NCBI GenBank assembly: GCA_018669845.1
Contig: JABHSO010000209.1
Span: 1 to 34,099, forward strand
Origin: Gammaproteobacteria bacterium
GTDB taxonomy: Bacteria > Pseudomonadota > Gammaproteobacteria > GCA-001735895
DNA length: 34,099 nucleotides
Direction: 5' to 3'
Shown: piece after piece, positions 26,372 through 33,828 of the stretch
Position numbering within the stretch: position 1 is the first letter of the stretch
Layout of the letters: each line of letters starts with the position of its first letter
Translations under genes and position numbers: made by a program
Notes under the pieces: model-generated
The model's database searches: none
The model's input: only the letters and a program-made list of their open reading frames with translations
What the model was told of the DNA's origin: nothing

Positions 26372-26964
26372 AATATGGCTGGAAAATCATTCAGCACGAT
26401 ATTATTTTCCAGGGTTATTTCCGCATGGAAAAATATCACTTACAGCATGAAAAATATGGAGGAGGCTGGACAGATACCTTTCAACGCGAAATCTTCGAAC
26501 GTGGTTTGGCTGTTGCCGTAATTCCATATGACCCTGTTCTGGATAAAGTTGTGCTTATTGAGCAGTTTCGTTGTGGTGGAATTGGTTCCCTGGAACAGCC
26601 CTGGATGAAAGAGATTGTCGCCGGCATCATCGATACCGGTGAAACTGAGCAGGATGTAGCTAAGAGAGAAAGTATTGAAGAAGCTGGCTGTGAAATTCTG
26701 CAACTTGAAAAAGTCTGCAATTTCTATGTTAGCCCAGGTGGCACAACCGAGCAATGTGCTGTGTATTGTGGTCGAGTTAATAGTGAAGGTGTTGGTGGTG
26801 TGTTTGGCCTTGATCATGAATTTGAGGATATTCTGGTCGAAGCTGTTGATTTTAAGCAAGCTGAAGAATGGTTGCTTGATGGCACCATAAATTCAGCTGC
26901 CAGTATTATTGGCATGCAGTGGTTATTACTTAATCGACAACGCTTACGCAAGGAATGGATCTAA
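26368..26964 (+). CDS. nudF: ADP-ribose pyrophosphatase (NudF-type Nudix)
   Basis: A 198-residue Nudix enzyme of the ADP-ribose pyrophosphatase group, hydrolysing ADP-ribose to AMP and ribose 5-phosphate. The Nudix box is perfect: G86-x5-E92-x7-R100-E-x-x-E104-E105-x-G107. Flanking NudF features are VVLIEQFRCG, the FYVSPGGTTEQC loop about 15 residues after the box, and IIGMQWLLLNR near the end. The start overlaps kdsB by 4 bases. In E. coli nudF is with tolC; here it is attached to the lipid A operon, a position that probably reflects operon growth. Substrate assignment is from family features. Confidence 0.9.
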   Translation: MKYGWKIIQHDIIFQGYFRMEKYHLQHEKYGGGWTDTFQREIFERGLAVAVIPYDPVLDKVVLIEQFRCGGIGSLEQPWMKEIVAGIIDTGETEQDVAKRESIEEAGCEILQLEKVCNFYVSPGGTTEQCAVYCGRVNSEGVGGVFGLDHEFEDILVEAVDFKQAEEWLLDGTINSAASIIGMQWLLLNRQRLRKEWI

Positions 26965-27000
26965 TTCTCTTTAAAGATTTCAACTGTTCAGGACAGAATT

Positions 27001-27777
27001 TTGGAGCTTTATAGTTTCTCCATAGATATCCTCTTTCTGCTATTTCTTATAGCTGTGATTGCGGGCTTTCTGGATACTCTTGCGGGTGGTGGTGGATTGA
27101 TTTCATTGCCCGCATTAATACTTAGTGGCATTCCACCACTTGCAGCCCTCGGAACTAATAAACTTCAAGGTAGCATGGGTACGGCTACAGCAACATTGAT
27201 GATGCTGAAAAAGAAAAAAGTAAGGTTTGAAGATGTTAAATATCTAATGTTATTTGCATTTATTGGCTCGGCATCAGGTTCAATTGCGGTTCAATTTATG
27301 GACACTGATCTACTTAATTTTATCGTACCGTCCATTCTTTTTTTAATTGCCATTTATTTTCTTATTTCTCCGCATGCGGATGAAAATGATAAGAAACCTA
27401 AGATATCCAGTAAAAAGTACCAGACAATAATCGTTCCATCTATTGGCTGGTATGATGGTATGTTCGGTCCTGGTACAGGTTCTTTTTTTGCTTTAGCAGG
27501 TGTCTCATTACGAGGACATGGCTTAATAAACTCTACCGCTATTGCAAAGACACTTAATTTTGCGACCAACTTTGCATCATTGCTAATATTCCTGATGGCT
27601 GGCCAGGTAGTGTGGGTGATCGGGTTGTTAATGATGTTTGGGCAATTTATTGGAGCCTGGCTTGGCTCACACTTTCTGTTTAAAATTAATCCGAGAATAC
27701 TTAGGTTTATCGTCGTTTTTATGTGTCTGGGTATGTTGCTTAAATATAACCATGACATGGGCTGGATTAGCTTTTAA
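27001..27777 (+). CDS. TauE/SafE (TSUP) family transporter
   Basis: A 258-residue inner-membrane protein with about eight hydrophobic segments in two similar halves. The first half carries AGFLDTLAGGGGLISLPAL (about 21-39), the second GWYDGMFGPGTGSFFALAG (about 150-168); this duplicated Gly-rich pattern is the TSUP signature. Members export sulfite, sulfonates or other small anions; the substrate here is unknown. The start is TTG at 27001, since AGGA lies 7 bases upstream and no ATG precedes the first conserved helix. It lies 36 bases after nudF and 22 before the Sel1 gene on the same strand. Confidence 0.88.
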   Translation: MELYSFSIDILFLLFLIAVIAGFLDTLAGGGGLISLPALILSGIPPLAALGTNKLQGSMGTATATLMMLKKKKVRFEDVKYLMLFAFIGSASGSIAVQFMDTDLLNFIVPSILFLIAIYFLISPHADENDKKPKISSKKYQTIIVPSIGWYDGMFGPGTGSFFALAGVSLRGHGLINSTAIAKTLNFATNFASLLIFLMAGQVVWVIGLLMMFGQFIGAWLGSHFLFKINPRILRFIVVFMCLGMLLKYNHDMGWISF

Positions 27778-27799
27778 TTCTAAAATACAAGGAAACTTC

Positions 27800-28408
27800 A
27801 TGAGATTTTTCAAACTGTTTTTAATGCTTTTATTGTCGATAATTAGCCATCAGGCTGTTGCTAATAGTTCTGCTGATGATTGTTTACAGCTATTTAATGA
27901 TGCCGATTATTCATCTGCAGTGACTGCTTGCCAGTTAGCTGCTGAGCAGGGAGATGCAGCTTCACAAACTATGCTGGGTGAAATGTATGATGCTGGAGAT
28001 GGCGTCGTCGCAAATCAGAAAATTGTTGCTAAATGGTGGATAAAGGCTGCTGAGAAGTCTTATCTTCCGGCCCAAAATTTATTGGCATTAAAGTATTACT
28101 ACGGCGGTGATGTATTTGAATCTCAACCTGAATGGAAACAGGATTATAAAAAAGCCTATGATATTTGGAAGCAAAGTGCTTATAAAGGTGTAGCAACATC
28201 TCAGTACATGATGGGTGAAATGAACATGCAGGGGCAGGGAGTAAGTATTAATTATGTCGATTCATATGCCTGGTTTAAAATAGCTTTAGAAGGAGGTTAT
28301 AAACTTGCTACTGATTCTCTGATAGAGTTATCTCGTGTGATAACTGCAAATCAGAAACAGCAAGGTATGGCCCGGATATCAAGCTTGAAAAATAAAATTG
28401 CTCATTAA
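27800..28408 (+). CDS. Exported Sel1-repeat protein
   Basis: A 202-residue protein with a signal peptide (about 1-22, MRFFKLFLMLLLSIISHQAV, cleavage near AVANS) and Sel1-like repeats over about 35-180: QLAAEQGDAASQTMLGEMYD, WIKAAEKSYLPAQNLLALKY, WKQSAYKGVATSQYMMGEMN and YAWFKIALEGGYKLATDSL. The start ATG at 27800 has AAGGA 6 bases upstream; a longer frame reaching into the TauE-like gene is not used because it lacks a ribosome site and would bury the signal peptide. It would be a periplasmic adaptor of helical repeats. No partner is known. It ends the long co-directional run that begins at exbB. Confidence 0.85.
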   Translation: MRFFKLFLMLLLSIISHQAVANSSADDCLQLFNDADYSSAVTACQLAAEQGDAASQTMLGEMYDAGDGVVANQKIVAKWWIKAAEKSYLPAQNLLALKYYYGGDVFESQPEWKQDYKKAYDIWKQSAYKGVATSQYMMGEMNMQGQGVSINYVDSYAWFKIALEGGYKLATDSLIELSRVITANQKQQGMARISSLKNKIAH

Positions 28409-28499
28409 TTTTTTATTATAGATTCTTGTTCTTCTTGCCTCTGTGGTGAGTTATCTTTTTTAAAATAAAGTAGCAGGACATAAAAGTAATATCAGAAAT

Positions 28500-29700
28500 C
28501 TAAACTGAAAAGTGCAACAGGTTTGCCGGATCATTTTGCGCAATATTGGTATCCAGTATCTTCTGAATTTTTCGTGGATTATCCTGTTCACGGATATTGT
28601 AAAGATCTACATCCATTGGTTTCATCCGATTCACTCCATTTTTATCATAAAAAATTCGAACAGTTGGGCTCATGCCATCACGCCAGTTAACTCTGGTAAT
28701 AACAGCTTTTTCCTGAGTGTTTAGTACAACGGCACTGGACAGTGGGTAGACGCCCACAACTTGTATCAGCAGTTCTACCAGCCCAATATCGTGTGAACCC
28801 TGTTTGGCTTTTAGATAGATCTGTTTCAGGGCGTGGGCTGGAATAATGGATGACGTGCAGTAATAACCTTTAATCAGGCTATTATAATGATCAGCCAGAC
28901 TGAGAATCTGTGACATAAGAGGGATATCACTGCCTTCATAGTTTGAGTAATACCCCGTGCCATCAAAACGTTCATGATGTTTAACAACCAGACCCGTGAC
29001 ATCATAGTCAAAACCGGCGTCATCCAGTACTTTTACACTGTGATCTATGTGTTCCTGTATTAGTTCATATTCGTCATCGGTATATTCAGATTGAAGAGTA
29101 AACAGGTGGTTTGGCACCTTGCACCAGCCAGCATCCATTAACAGGGCTGCTGTTCCGAGGTTCTCCAGTTCTTTCACTGAAAGGTCCATTTCTCTGCCCC
29201 AGAATTAGAGACAGGCTCATGACGCTAAAACAGTGGCTCATTAATTCGCTCATGTCATCCCCTATGTGAAATAGAGAAAGCAGGGCATGGGTATTTCTAA
29301 GCAGGGATTCAGATGAATCATTCACAACAGCGATCAATTCTTTAGTATCGATATTGCCATCCCCGGAAACCATTGATTCAATGGTTTTATTGAGAAACTT
29401 ATTGGATCTGTTTTTGATATTTTTAGCAGCTTCCAGTTCCTTTCCAAATGGGCTTGGTTTGGGTGCTTTGCGTGGGCTTACCGGAGGTGGTGCAGTTGAA
29501 TCGTCTGACTGCCTGATAGTGCTTTTATCAGTGTCGATGGTGATTTTTTTAACACCTGTTTTTTTAAGGCTATCGATCTGCTGTTTAGATGAAATCATGA
29601 AACGGTGTTTCAGAAAAGGGCTTTTCATCCATGACATATCAATGCCAGTTAGATACATTCCTACTTTAACTTTATCGATATTGACTTCTTCTATTGCCAT
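28500..29700 (-). pseudogene. HD-GYP-type protein gene broken by a one-base frameshift
   Basis: Two overlapping frames form one gene. Frame one (29700 to about 29200) carries a DUF3391-type N-terminus (VKVGMYLTGIDMSWMKSPF) and the first part of an HD-GYP domain (HCFSVMSLSLIL). Frame two (to 28500) continues it. Removing one G from the G4 run opposite 29197-29200 gives LILGREMDLSVKEL, which matches the expected LGRxxGLSxxEL, and one 399-residue protein. The GYP motif is nearly intact (HHERFDGTGYY), but the HD motif reads MD with DAGW for DIGK, so the metal-site His is lost. It is thus either a recent pseudogene or an assembly error in a gene for a catalytically poor c-di-GMP phosphodiesterase-like protein. 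Confidence 0.8.
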
Positions 29701-29973
29701 GTTTCTTATCCATAAATTTATTATTTGTTCTAAGTTTGGCTTTTATCAGGCTAAAACCCTTTTATTGCCAACTTATTAAATAATAGTCGATATTTTTAAA
29801 AAAACATTTTCTTGTCGAATAGCACGTAGGAATGCTCTCTGAATACCTTTCAGCTACATAAATTGGCAAGTAAAAACTGACCGGAGAAAGCAAAAAAACT
29901 GGTTTATTGCTGTGTATTAAAACTAACTTTATTATCTGGAAAATACTGGTTTTTAGAATGAATAGTTATTGCT

Positions 29974-30411
29974 TCAGTCTTCACTAAACCCGTTCATCAA
30001 AGCAAATTCTGCGGTAATTTTATCCATTGAACTCACGTGAGCTTTAAACCAGTTGGGCCACAGGGTAAACACATAATCATTTAGCAGGTCGAGGTCCTTG
30101 TTTTGCTCCCAGGCAGTGACGACGGTTTGCATGCGATTGAAAGCAATTTCATGTTCATCTACATGAACTGGCATTGCCGGAAAGCCGGTTTCCTGCATCA
30201 ATTCATTTTCACGAGCAAAATGTGCTTTCGTATGTTCCAGCCATTCAGTCAATTGACTGGATATTTCATTGTCATTTTGTGTGCCAGACTGTTTTGCTCT
30301 AATAGCATCCATCAGCGCATTAACCATGTCCACCTCTTCAAGGTGGGTCTGGTTCATGAAATTTATACTGACAAGAGGAATAGATTCAGGGGTTAAACTG
30401 GACAGTGTCAT
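29974..30411 (-). CDS. Bacteriohemerythrin
   Basis: A 145-residue single-domain hemerythrin. All seven expected ligands of the di-iron oxygen-binding site are present: His23 (QTHLEE), His64 and Glu68 (HFARE), His83 and His87 (HVDEH), and His125 and Asp130 (HVSSMD). It has no signal peptide or membrane part, so it is a soluble cytoplasmic O2-binding protein that may store, deliver or sense oxygen. It stands alone, with 273 bases to the HD-GYP gene and 162 to the GPIA-domain gene, all on the minus strand. Neighbouring haem-sensor and HD-GYP genes suggest an oxygen or redox sensing context. Confidence 0.93.
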   Translation of the reverse strand: MTLSSLTPESIPLVSINFMNQTHLEEVDMVNALMDAIRAKQSGTQNDNEISSQLTEWLEHTKAHFARENELMQETGFPAMPVHVDEHEIAFNRMQTVVTAWEQNKDLDLLNDYVFTLWPNWFKAHVSSMDKITAEFALMNGFSED

Positions 30412-30573
30412 TTTATCAAGCTCTTAAACTGAGAAAGTATCTATATGAAAGCTGGATTCTAGCATTGTCGAATTACTGGAATACTTGATTTTTATCACGA
30501 AATGGCTGTTAAATTCATATTTCTAAGATGTAAATTAGTATTAGTCGCTAAGTAAAACATCAGGTGATGAGAC

Positions 30574-31065
30574 TTAAGATTCTATTATGGATAAGAAATC
30601 CTTTCTTTCACTGTCAGAGTTTAGCTCTTCAGCCAATAAGTGAAACAATTCTCCTGTATTACTACTGCTCATTGCTGCTGTTTCAACCAGGTAATTAGCT
30701 ATTGGCCCCAAGATTTCTGCTAGACGCTTTTCGGCAGTGAGTAATATGGCAGGTGTCAATTGATCCGTAGAATGCATTAACTCATTAGAGTTTCTGGTTT
30801 CAAATTGTTCAATTTCCTGACCATCTTGAATGATAGTTACAGCCATGATGGAGATGACTTCAGGTAAATGATTGAGCACTTCCATTAGCTTTTCCCGGGT
30901 GCAGTTTAATTCACCAGCACCATGAACGGTAATCAGGCTATTATTTTCTTTGTACTCAATATCATGTGAGTTGTATATGAGACCGAATAGTTTTATATCA
31001 CGAATTAATCGAGATAGAGTTCCTGGCTTACGAGTACAGATTAAATTGATGGTTACATTAATCAT
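30574..31065 (-). CDS. ACT-like protein with C-terminal GPIA domain
   Basis: A 163-residue soluble protein. Residues 1-80 look like a beta-alpha-beta ligand-binding fold of ACT type (start INVTINLICTRKPGTLSRLI). The C-terminal part (about 105-160) matches in outline a short helical domain found at the ends of some bacterial Ser/Thr kinases and cyclases (DUF8082-like): LTPAILLTAEKRLAEILGPI, then LFHLLAEELNSDSERKDFL. The recognition is from pattern memory and not certain. The gene starts 7 bases after the stop of the haem-receptor gene, so they form a two-gene unit, and this protein is the best candidate for the receptor's missing cytoplasmic output. Confidence 0.65.
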   Translation of the reverse strand: MINVTINLICTRKPGTLSRLIRDIKLFGLIYNSHDIEYKENNSLITVHGAGELNCTREKLMEVLNHLPEVISIMAVTIIQDGQEIEQFETRNSNELMHSTDQLTPAILLTAEKRLAEILGPIANYLVETAAMSSSNTGELFHLLAEELNSDSERKDFLSIIES

Positions 31066-31072
31066 CTAAAGT

Positions 31073-31963
31073 TCATTGCCCTGACTTTTTCTGTTTTCTC
31101 AGTATTTGGATAATTTTGATCACACTTCGGCGCATTCTATTAAATGAACGGGAGAGGTCGGAAATTTCATCTTCGCCTAATATTTCTAACTCACTTCCGG
31201 TGATATTACCTTTACTTAAATTATCAGCTAACTGTGTCATAACAGTAATAGGTTTTAGTACTAATATGCGAATCATAATGTTGATGACAATGAATAAGGT
31301 CATGAATAACAGAGCTAGAGCTACAAGGAAGCTATAAAATGTTTTGCGGGCTAGCTTAGCGGGTAATTTGTAAGGTACTACTACTATCTGAGTGCCAACA
31401 ATTTCATTTAATTTCCAGCCAAAACCACCTTTGTCACCATAGATTGCTAACATGGCTTTGGGAGCATTTTCTGATGAACTGTGGCAGCCCAGACATTTTG
31501 GATTGGTGATTTTTATAGGGTAGGCGATATAATGAGATTTCTTTCCTCTAAGTGTATAGCTACCCACCTGTTTCACCAGTTTTGGGTCAGCTTTAAATTT
31601 ATTAATTATTTTTTCTTCTCTGACAGTAGCATTATTTCTCGGATTGGTTGGGTTGAAAACTGCTTCTTTATAGATGTATTCAGGGCGCGTTTTGCGTACT
31701 AAATTGGATGTTTGAGTGGCTGAGTAAGCTGGAACTGTTTGTGGGTGAAATAACCCGTCATTATTTTTATTTAGCAGGGGTCTTATTTCATTCACCGTAT
31801 AACTGCGAATAGCCAGTGCTTCCTGCATAATTAATTCAGCTTGATCTGTTACCTGTTGTAATGCGTTATCTTCGGTTAATTGATAAGAGTAGTAACCACC
31901 GATGGTAAAACTGATGGTAAAGGTGAAAAACAGAATCAGGTTAAATTTGGTGATTAAATTCAT
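31073..31963 (-). CDS. c-type haem receptor: Tll0287-like (DUF3365) domain plus HAMP
   Basis: A 296-residue inner-membrane protein. Helix 1 (about 6-27), a periplasmic Tll0287-like/DUF3365 domain (about 30-205) with one CxxCH haem site (Cys157, Cys160, His161 in CLGCHS), helix 2 (about 211-233), and a HAMP domain (about 234-287; LKPITVMTQLADNLSKGN, then LGEDEISDLSRSFNRM). The protein ends just after HAMP with a basic tail (LRKQKKSGQ) and has no kinase, cyclase or methyl-accepting part. It should sense redox state or a gas ligand at the haem, then twist its HAMP helices. The output must be another protein; the ACT-like/GPIA gene 7 bases downstream is the obvious candidate. Confidence 0.85.
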   Translation of the reverse strand: MNLITKFNLILFFTFTISFTIGGYYSYQLTEDNALQQVTDQAELIMQEALAIRSYTVNEIRPLLNKNNDGLFHPQTVPAYSATQTSNLVRKTRPEYIYKEAVFNPTNPRNNATVREEKIINKFKADPKLVKQVGSYTLRGKKSHYIAYPIKITNPKCLGCHSSSENAPKAMLAIYGDKGGFGWKLNEIVGTQIVVVPYKLPAKLARKTFYSFLVALALLFMTLFIVINIMIRILVLKPITVMTQLADNLSKGNITGSELEILGEDEISDLSRSFNRMRRSVIKIIQILRKQKKSGQ

Positions 31964-32017
31964 CTATAGTCCTTTTTTTAATTATATTTTTTATGTCCAT
32001 AATGCTGAGTTAACAAG

Positions 32018-32052
32018 GTCACTTGATAAAGTGACGCAATACTTTATTGCGT
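32018..32052. repeat. Two adjoining hairpins between deacetylase and haem-receptor genes
   Basis: GTCACTT/AAGTGAC (32018-32035, 7-bp stem, 4-base loop) and ACGCAATA/TATTGCGT (32034-32052, 8-bp stem, 3-base loop) are perfect and share two bases, so both cannot form fully at once. They lie in the 150-base gap downstream of the deacetylase gene and upstream of the haem-receptor gene. No T-run follows on the minus strand, so simple intrinsic termination is not supported; a regulatory leader or an operator pair is possible. Confidence 0.5.
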
Positions 32053-32113
32053 GAACATCAGAAGGAAAAGTATTTTAGAGTATTAAGGGGTAATAATAAA
32101 CTGGTGGAGGCTG

Positions 32114-33061
32114 TTATGAAAGAAAGGCCTGAACAACCACTGGCCAGGCTTTTGATATATTCTCCATATTATAACCGCCTCCTCCAAGCCCAATGATTCT
32201 ACCATCACAAAATTCATCAGCTATGCTACATAAACTTTCTGCAGCTAATTGATAGGATTTTTGTGAGTATTCAAGGTGTGTGATGGGGTCTCCCTTCATG
32301 CTGTCAGCTCCGCACTGAAGGATGATAAAATCTGGTTCAATGGAACGAATAAACATTTCAGCAACCGTCCAAAGCTGCTCAAAATCTTTGTCCTTTGCCT
32401 GCATTGGCATGGGGAAATTCATTTTATAACCCTTTGCTGGACCCGTACCTGTTTCATCGATATCACCTGTACCGGGGTAGAGAAATTGTCCATCTTCGTG
32501 AAAGTCAACGATGTACAGATTGCAGTCACTTTCATAGTTATAAAATACACCGTCACCATGGTGGGCATCAATATCGACATACAATATTTTTTGTAATTGA
32601 TAGGTATTGCGTAAATGTTCTACGGCAATTGCACAGTCATTAAAAACACAGAATCCACTGCAATGATCTTTATAGCCATGATGCAGTCCCGCTATAGGCA
32701 CAAAACCTCTTTTATATTGTTTGCTCATGATTCTATCGGTTATATCAAGAACAGAACCAACTACTGTCGAGGCTGCTTCATAGATACCTTTTCGGGCAGG
32801 TGTATCTCCATGATCGATAAATCCTTCTCCCTGGTCAGAGCAATGTTTAACTCTTTCAATGTAGTCAGTGGTGTGAAAGGTTTGTAAGTCTGACAAACTG
32901 CATTGAACAGGTGGTAACCAGTCTACCTGGGCTTGCAGATCCATAGTGTTAATGCCATCCAGAAAAGCCTGGTGACGTAGTGGACCGAAAGGGTGTTTGT
33001 CTCCAAAATGGTAATCAGCGAGTTCAGCACCGGATATGATGGCAGTAGATGGTTTTGGCAT
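32114..33061 (-). CDS. Class I-like histone deacetylase family enzyme
   Basis: A 315-residue zinc-dependent deacetylase of the HDAC/AcuC superfamily. The catalytic His pair is His127-His128 (GLHHGY), zinc ligands are Asp165 and His167 (YVDIDAHHGDG) and the Asp in QCGADSMKGDP, and the catalytic Tyr is in GLGGGGYN. SGFCVFND and YPGTGD are also conserved. These blocks read more like class I HDAC/AcuC than like the class II-type bacterial polyamine deacetylases. The length is that of a bare catalytic domain. Substrates could be acetyl-lysine proteins, acetyl-CoA synthetase or small acetylated amines. It is divergent from a GNAT acetyltransferase gene with 112 bases between. Confidence 0.92.
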   Translation of the reverse strand: MPKPSTAIISGAELADYHFGDKHPFGPLRHQAFLDGINTMDLQAQVDWLPPVQCSLSDLQTFHTTDYIERVKHCSDQGEGFIDHGDTPARKGIYEAASTVVGSVLDITDRIMSKQYKRGFVPIAGLHHGYKDHCSGFCVFNDCAIAVEHLRNTYQLQKILYVDIDAHHGDGVFYNYESDCNLYIVDFHEDGQFLYPGTGDIDETGTGPAKGYKMNFPMPMQAKDKDFEQLWTVAEMFIRSIEPDFIILQCGADSMKGDPITHLEYSQKSYQLAAESLCSIADEFCDGRIIGLGGGGYNMENISKAWPVVVQAFLS

Positions 33062-33146
33062 TGTAATGAGGATGACTTGTGCTTAACTTATAATAATTAC
33101 ATTACACTAAATGCGTAAAAATTACTTGAATATTATGTTTTCCATA

Positions 33147-33170
33147 CTATATTAGTAAGAACTAATATAG
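33147..33170. promoter_or_regulatory. Perfect 10-bp-arm dyad at the GNAT start
   Basis: CTATATTAGT and ACTAATATAG are exact inverted copies separated by AAGA. The dyad ends three bases before the ATG at 33174, where a Shine-Dalgarno would be expected but none is seen. It could be an operator for a dimeric repressor covering the promoter of a leaderless or short-leader transcript, or an RNA hairpin blocking the start. The deacetylase gene start is 86 bases away on the other strand and could share control. Confidence 0.6.
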
Positions 33171-33173
33171 ATA

Positions 33174-33815
33174 ATGAGTATTATGCAAGCAGATATCCTT
33201 TCTGATCTGGAATTTGAATTTTCCCTCAAACCTTCAGACAATGAAGAATTCAGTAATTTACTGGTTGACTTTAAGGGTCAGGCAGTAGTTTGGGATGATG
33301 ATGCTGAAGAGAAAGTTGTTGCCCGACTGAAAGGTCATCGACTTGATATTTCCAGTGCGCGTAAGGCTTATGGTGATATTCAGGATTTATTTGATTCTAT
33401 TTCGCCGGAAATATCTGACCTGGGTTCACATATTGTTTCTGATAATAATTGCTTTGTTGAATGTTGCAGTAAAGATGAACCTGAAACAACACCCTGTGGA
33501 AGCCTGGTGTATATCGATGAACTGGTTGTCGATCATGACTTTCGTAACCGTAGCATCGGAACCGAAATGCTTAAGCGTATGAGCCAGATAGTGGATATGA
33601 ATAAAACGCTGGTTGCGTTAAAGGCTTATCCCATTATTGAGGGTGAAAAAGAAAAACGAACACCAGCCCTTAAGAAGCAGCTTAAACACTTTTACAGTAA
33701 GCTGGGTTTTCGTCATTCGGGTGAGCACTACATGGTGAAAGATGCTCGTGAATGTTATGCGCAGCGAACCAGAGCTTTAGCGGAAGAGGGTGTTACCCTG
33801 AAAAATACTCACTAA
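33174..33815 (+). CDS. GNAT-family acetyltransferase
   Basis: A 213-residue protein with a GNAT domain in its second half. Strand 4 and the acetyl-CoA-binding loop read YIDELVVDHDFRNRSIGTEM (about 113-132), where the usual RxxGxG is RSIGT, and motif B is LKHFYSKLGFRHSGEHYMV near 170-188. The N-terminal 100 residues are acidic and unassigned. The acceptor substrate is unknown. The ATG at 33174 has no ribosome site and follows a perfect dyad; the ATG at 33183 is an alternative. It is divergent from the class I-like deacetylase, which makes an acetylation/deacetylation pair possible, and converges on the Mth938-domain gene 8 bases away. Confidence 0.85.
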   Translation: MSIMQADILSDLEFEFSLKPSDNEEFSNLLVDFKGQAVVWDDDAEEKVVARLKGHRLDISSARKAYGDIQDLFDSISPEISDLGSHIVSDNNCFVECCSKDEPETTPCGSLVYIDELVVDHDFRNRSIGTEMLKRMSQIVDMNKTLVALKAYPIIEGEKEKRTPALKKQLKHFYSKLGFRHSGEHYMVKDARECYAQRTRALAEEGVTLKNTH

Positions 33816-33828
33816 GCTTCTGCTTAGT
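33811..33828. terminator. Compact bidirectional terminator overlapping both stop codons
   Basis: ACTAAGC and GCTTAGT form a perfect 7-bp stem with a TTCT loop. The stem contains the GNAT stop (33813-33815) in one arm and the Mth938-gene stop (33824-33826) in the other. It is followed by TTTATTT on the plus strand. Overlap with the stop codons means a terminating ribosome would cover the hairpin, so efficiency is uncertain. Confidence 0.5.

Noticed and set aside
26440..26859. Antisense 139-residue frame across the ADP-ribose pyrophosphatase gene
   Set aside because: The sense strand has a perfect Nudix protein; the antisense frame has no recognisable features and no upstream signals.
27638..28408. 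A longer Sel1 protein starting inside the TauE-like gene
   Set aside because: The extra 54 residues are out-of-frame translation of the transporter gene; the ATG at 27800 has a ribosome site and begins a proper signal peptide.
29086..29200. Programmed ribosomal frameshift in the HD-GYP gene
   Set aside because: No slippery heptamer or downstream stem-loop or pseudoknot is evident at the junction, and a one-base homopolymer change explains the split exactly.
29354..29779. Plus-strand 141-residue hydrophobic frame over the HD-GYP gene
   Set aside because: It is the complement of the DUF3391-type coding region; the hydrophobic look comes from antisense reading of charged codons.
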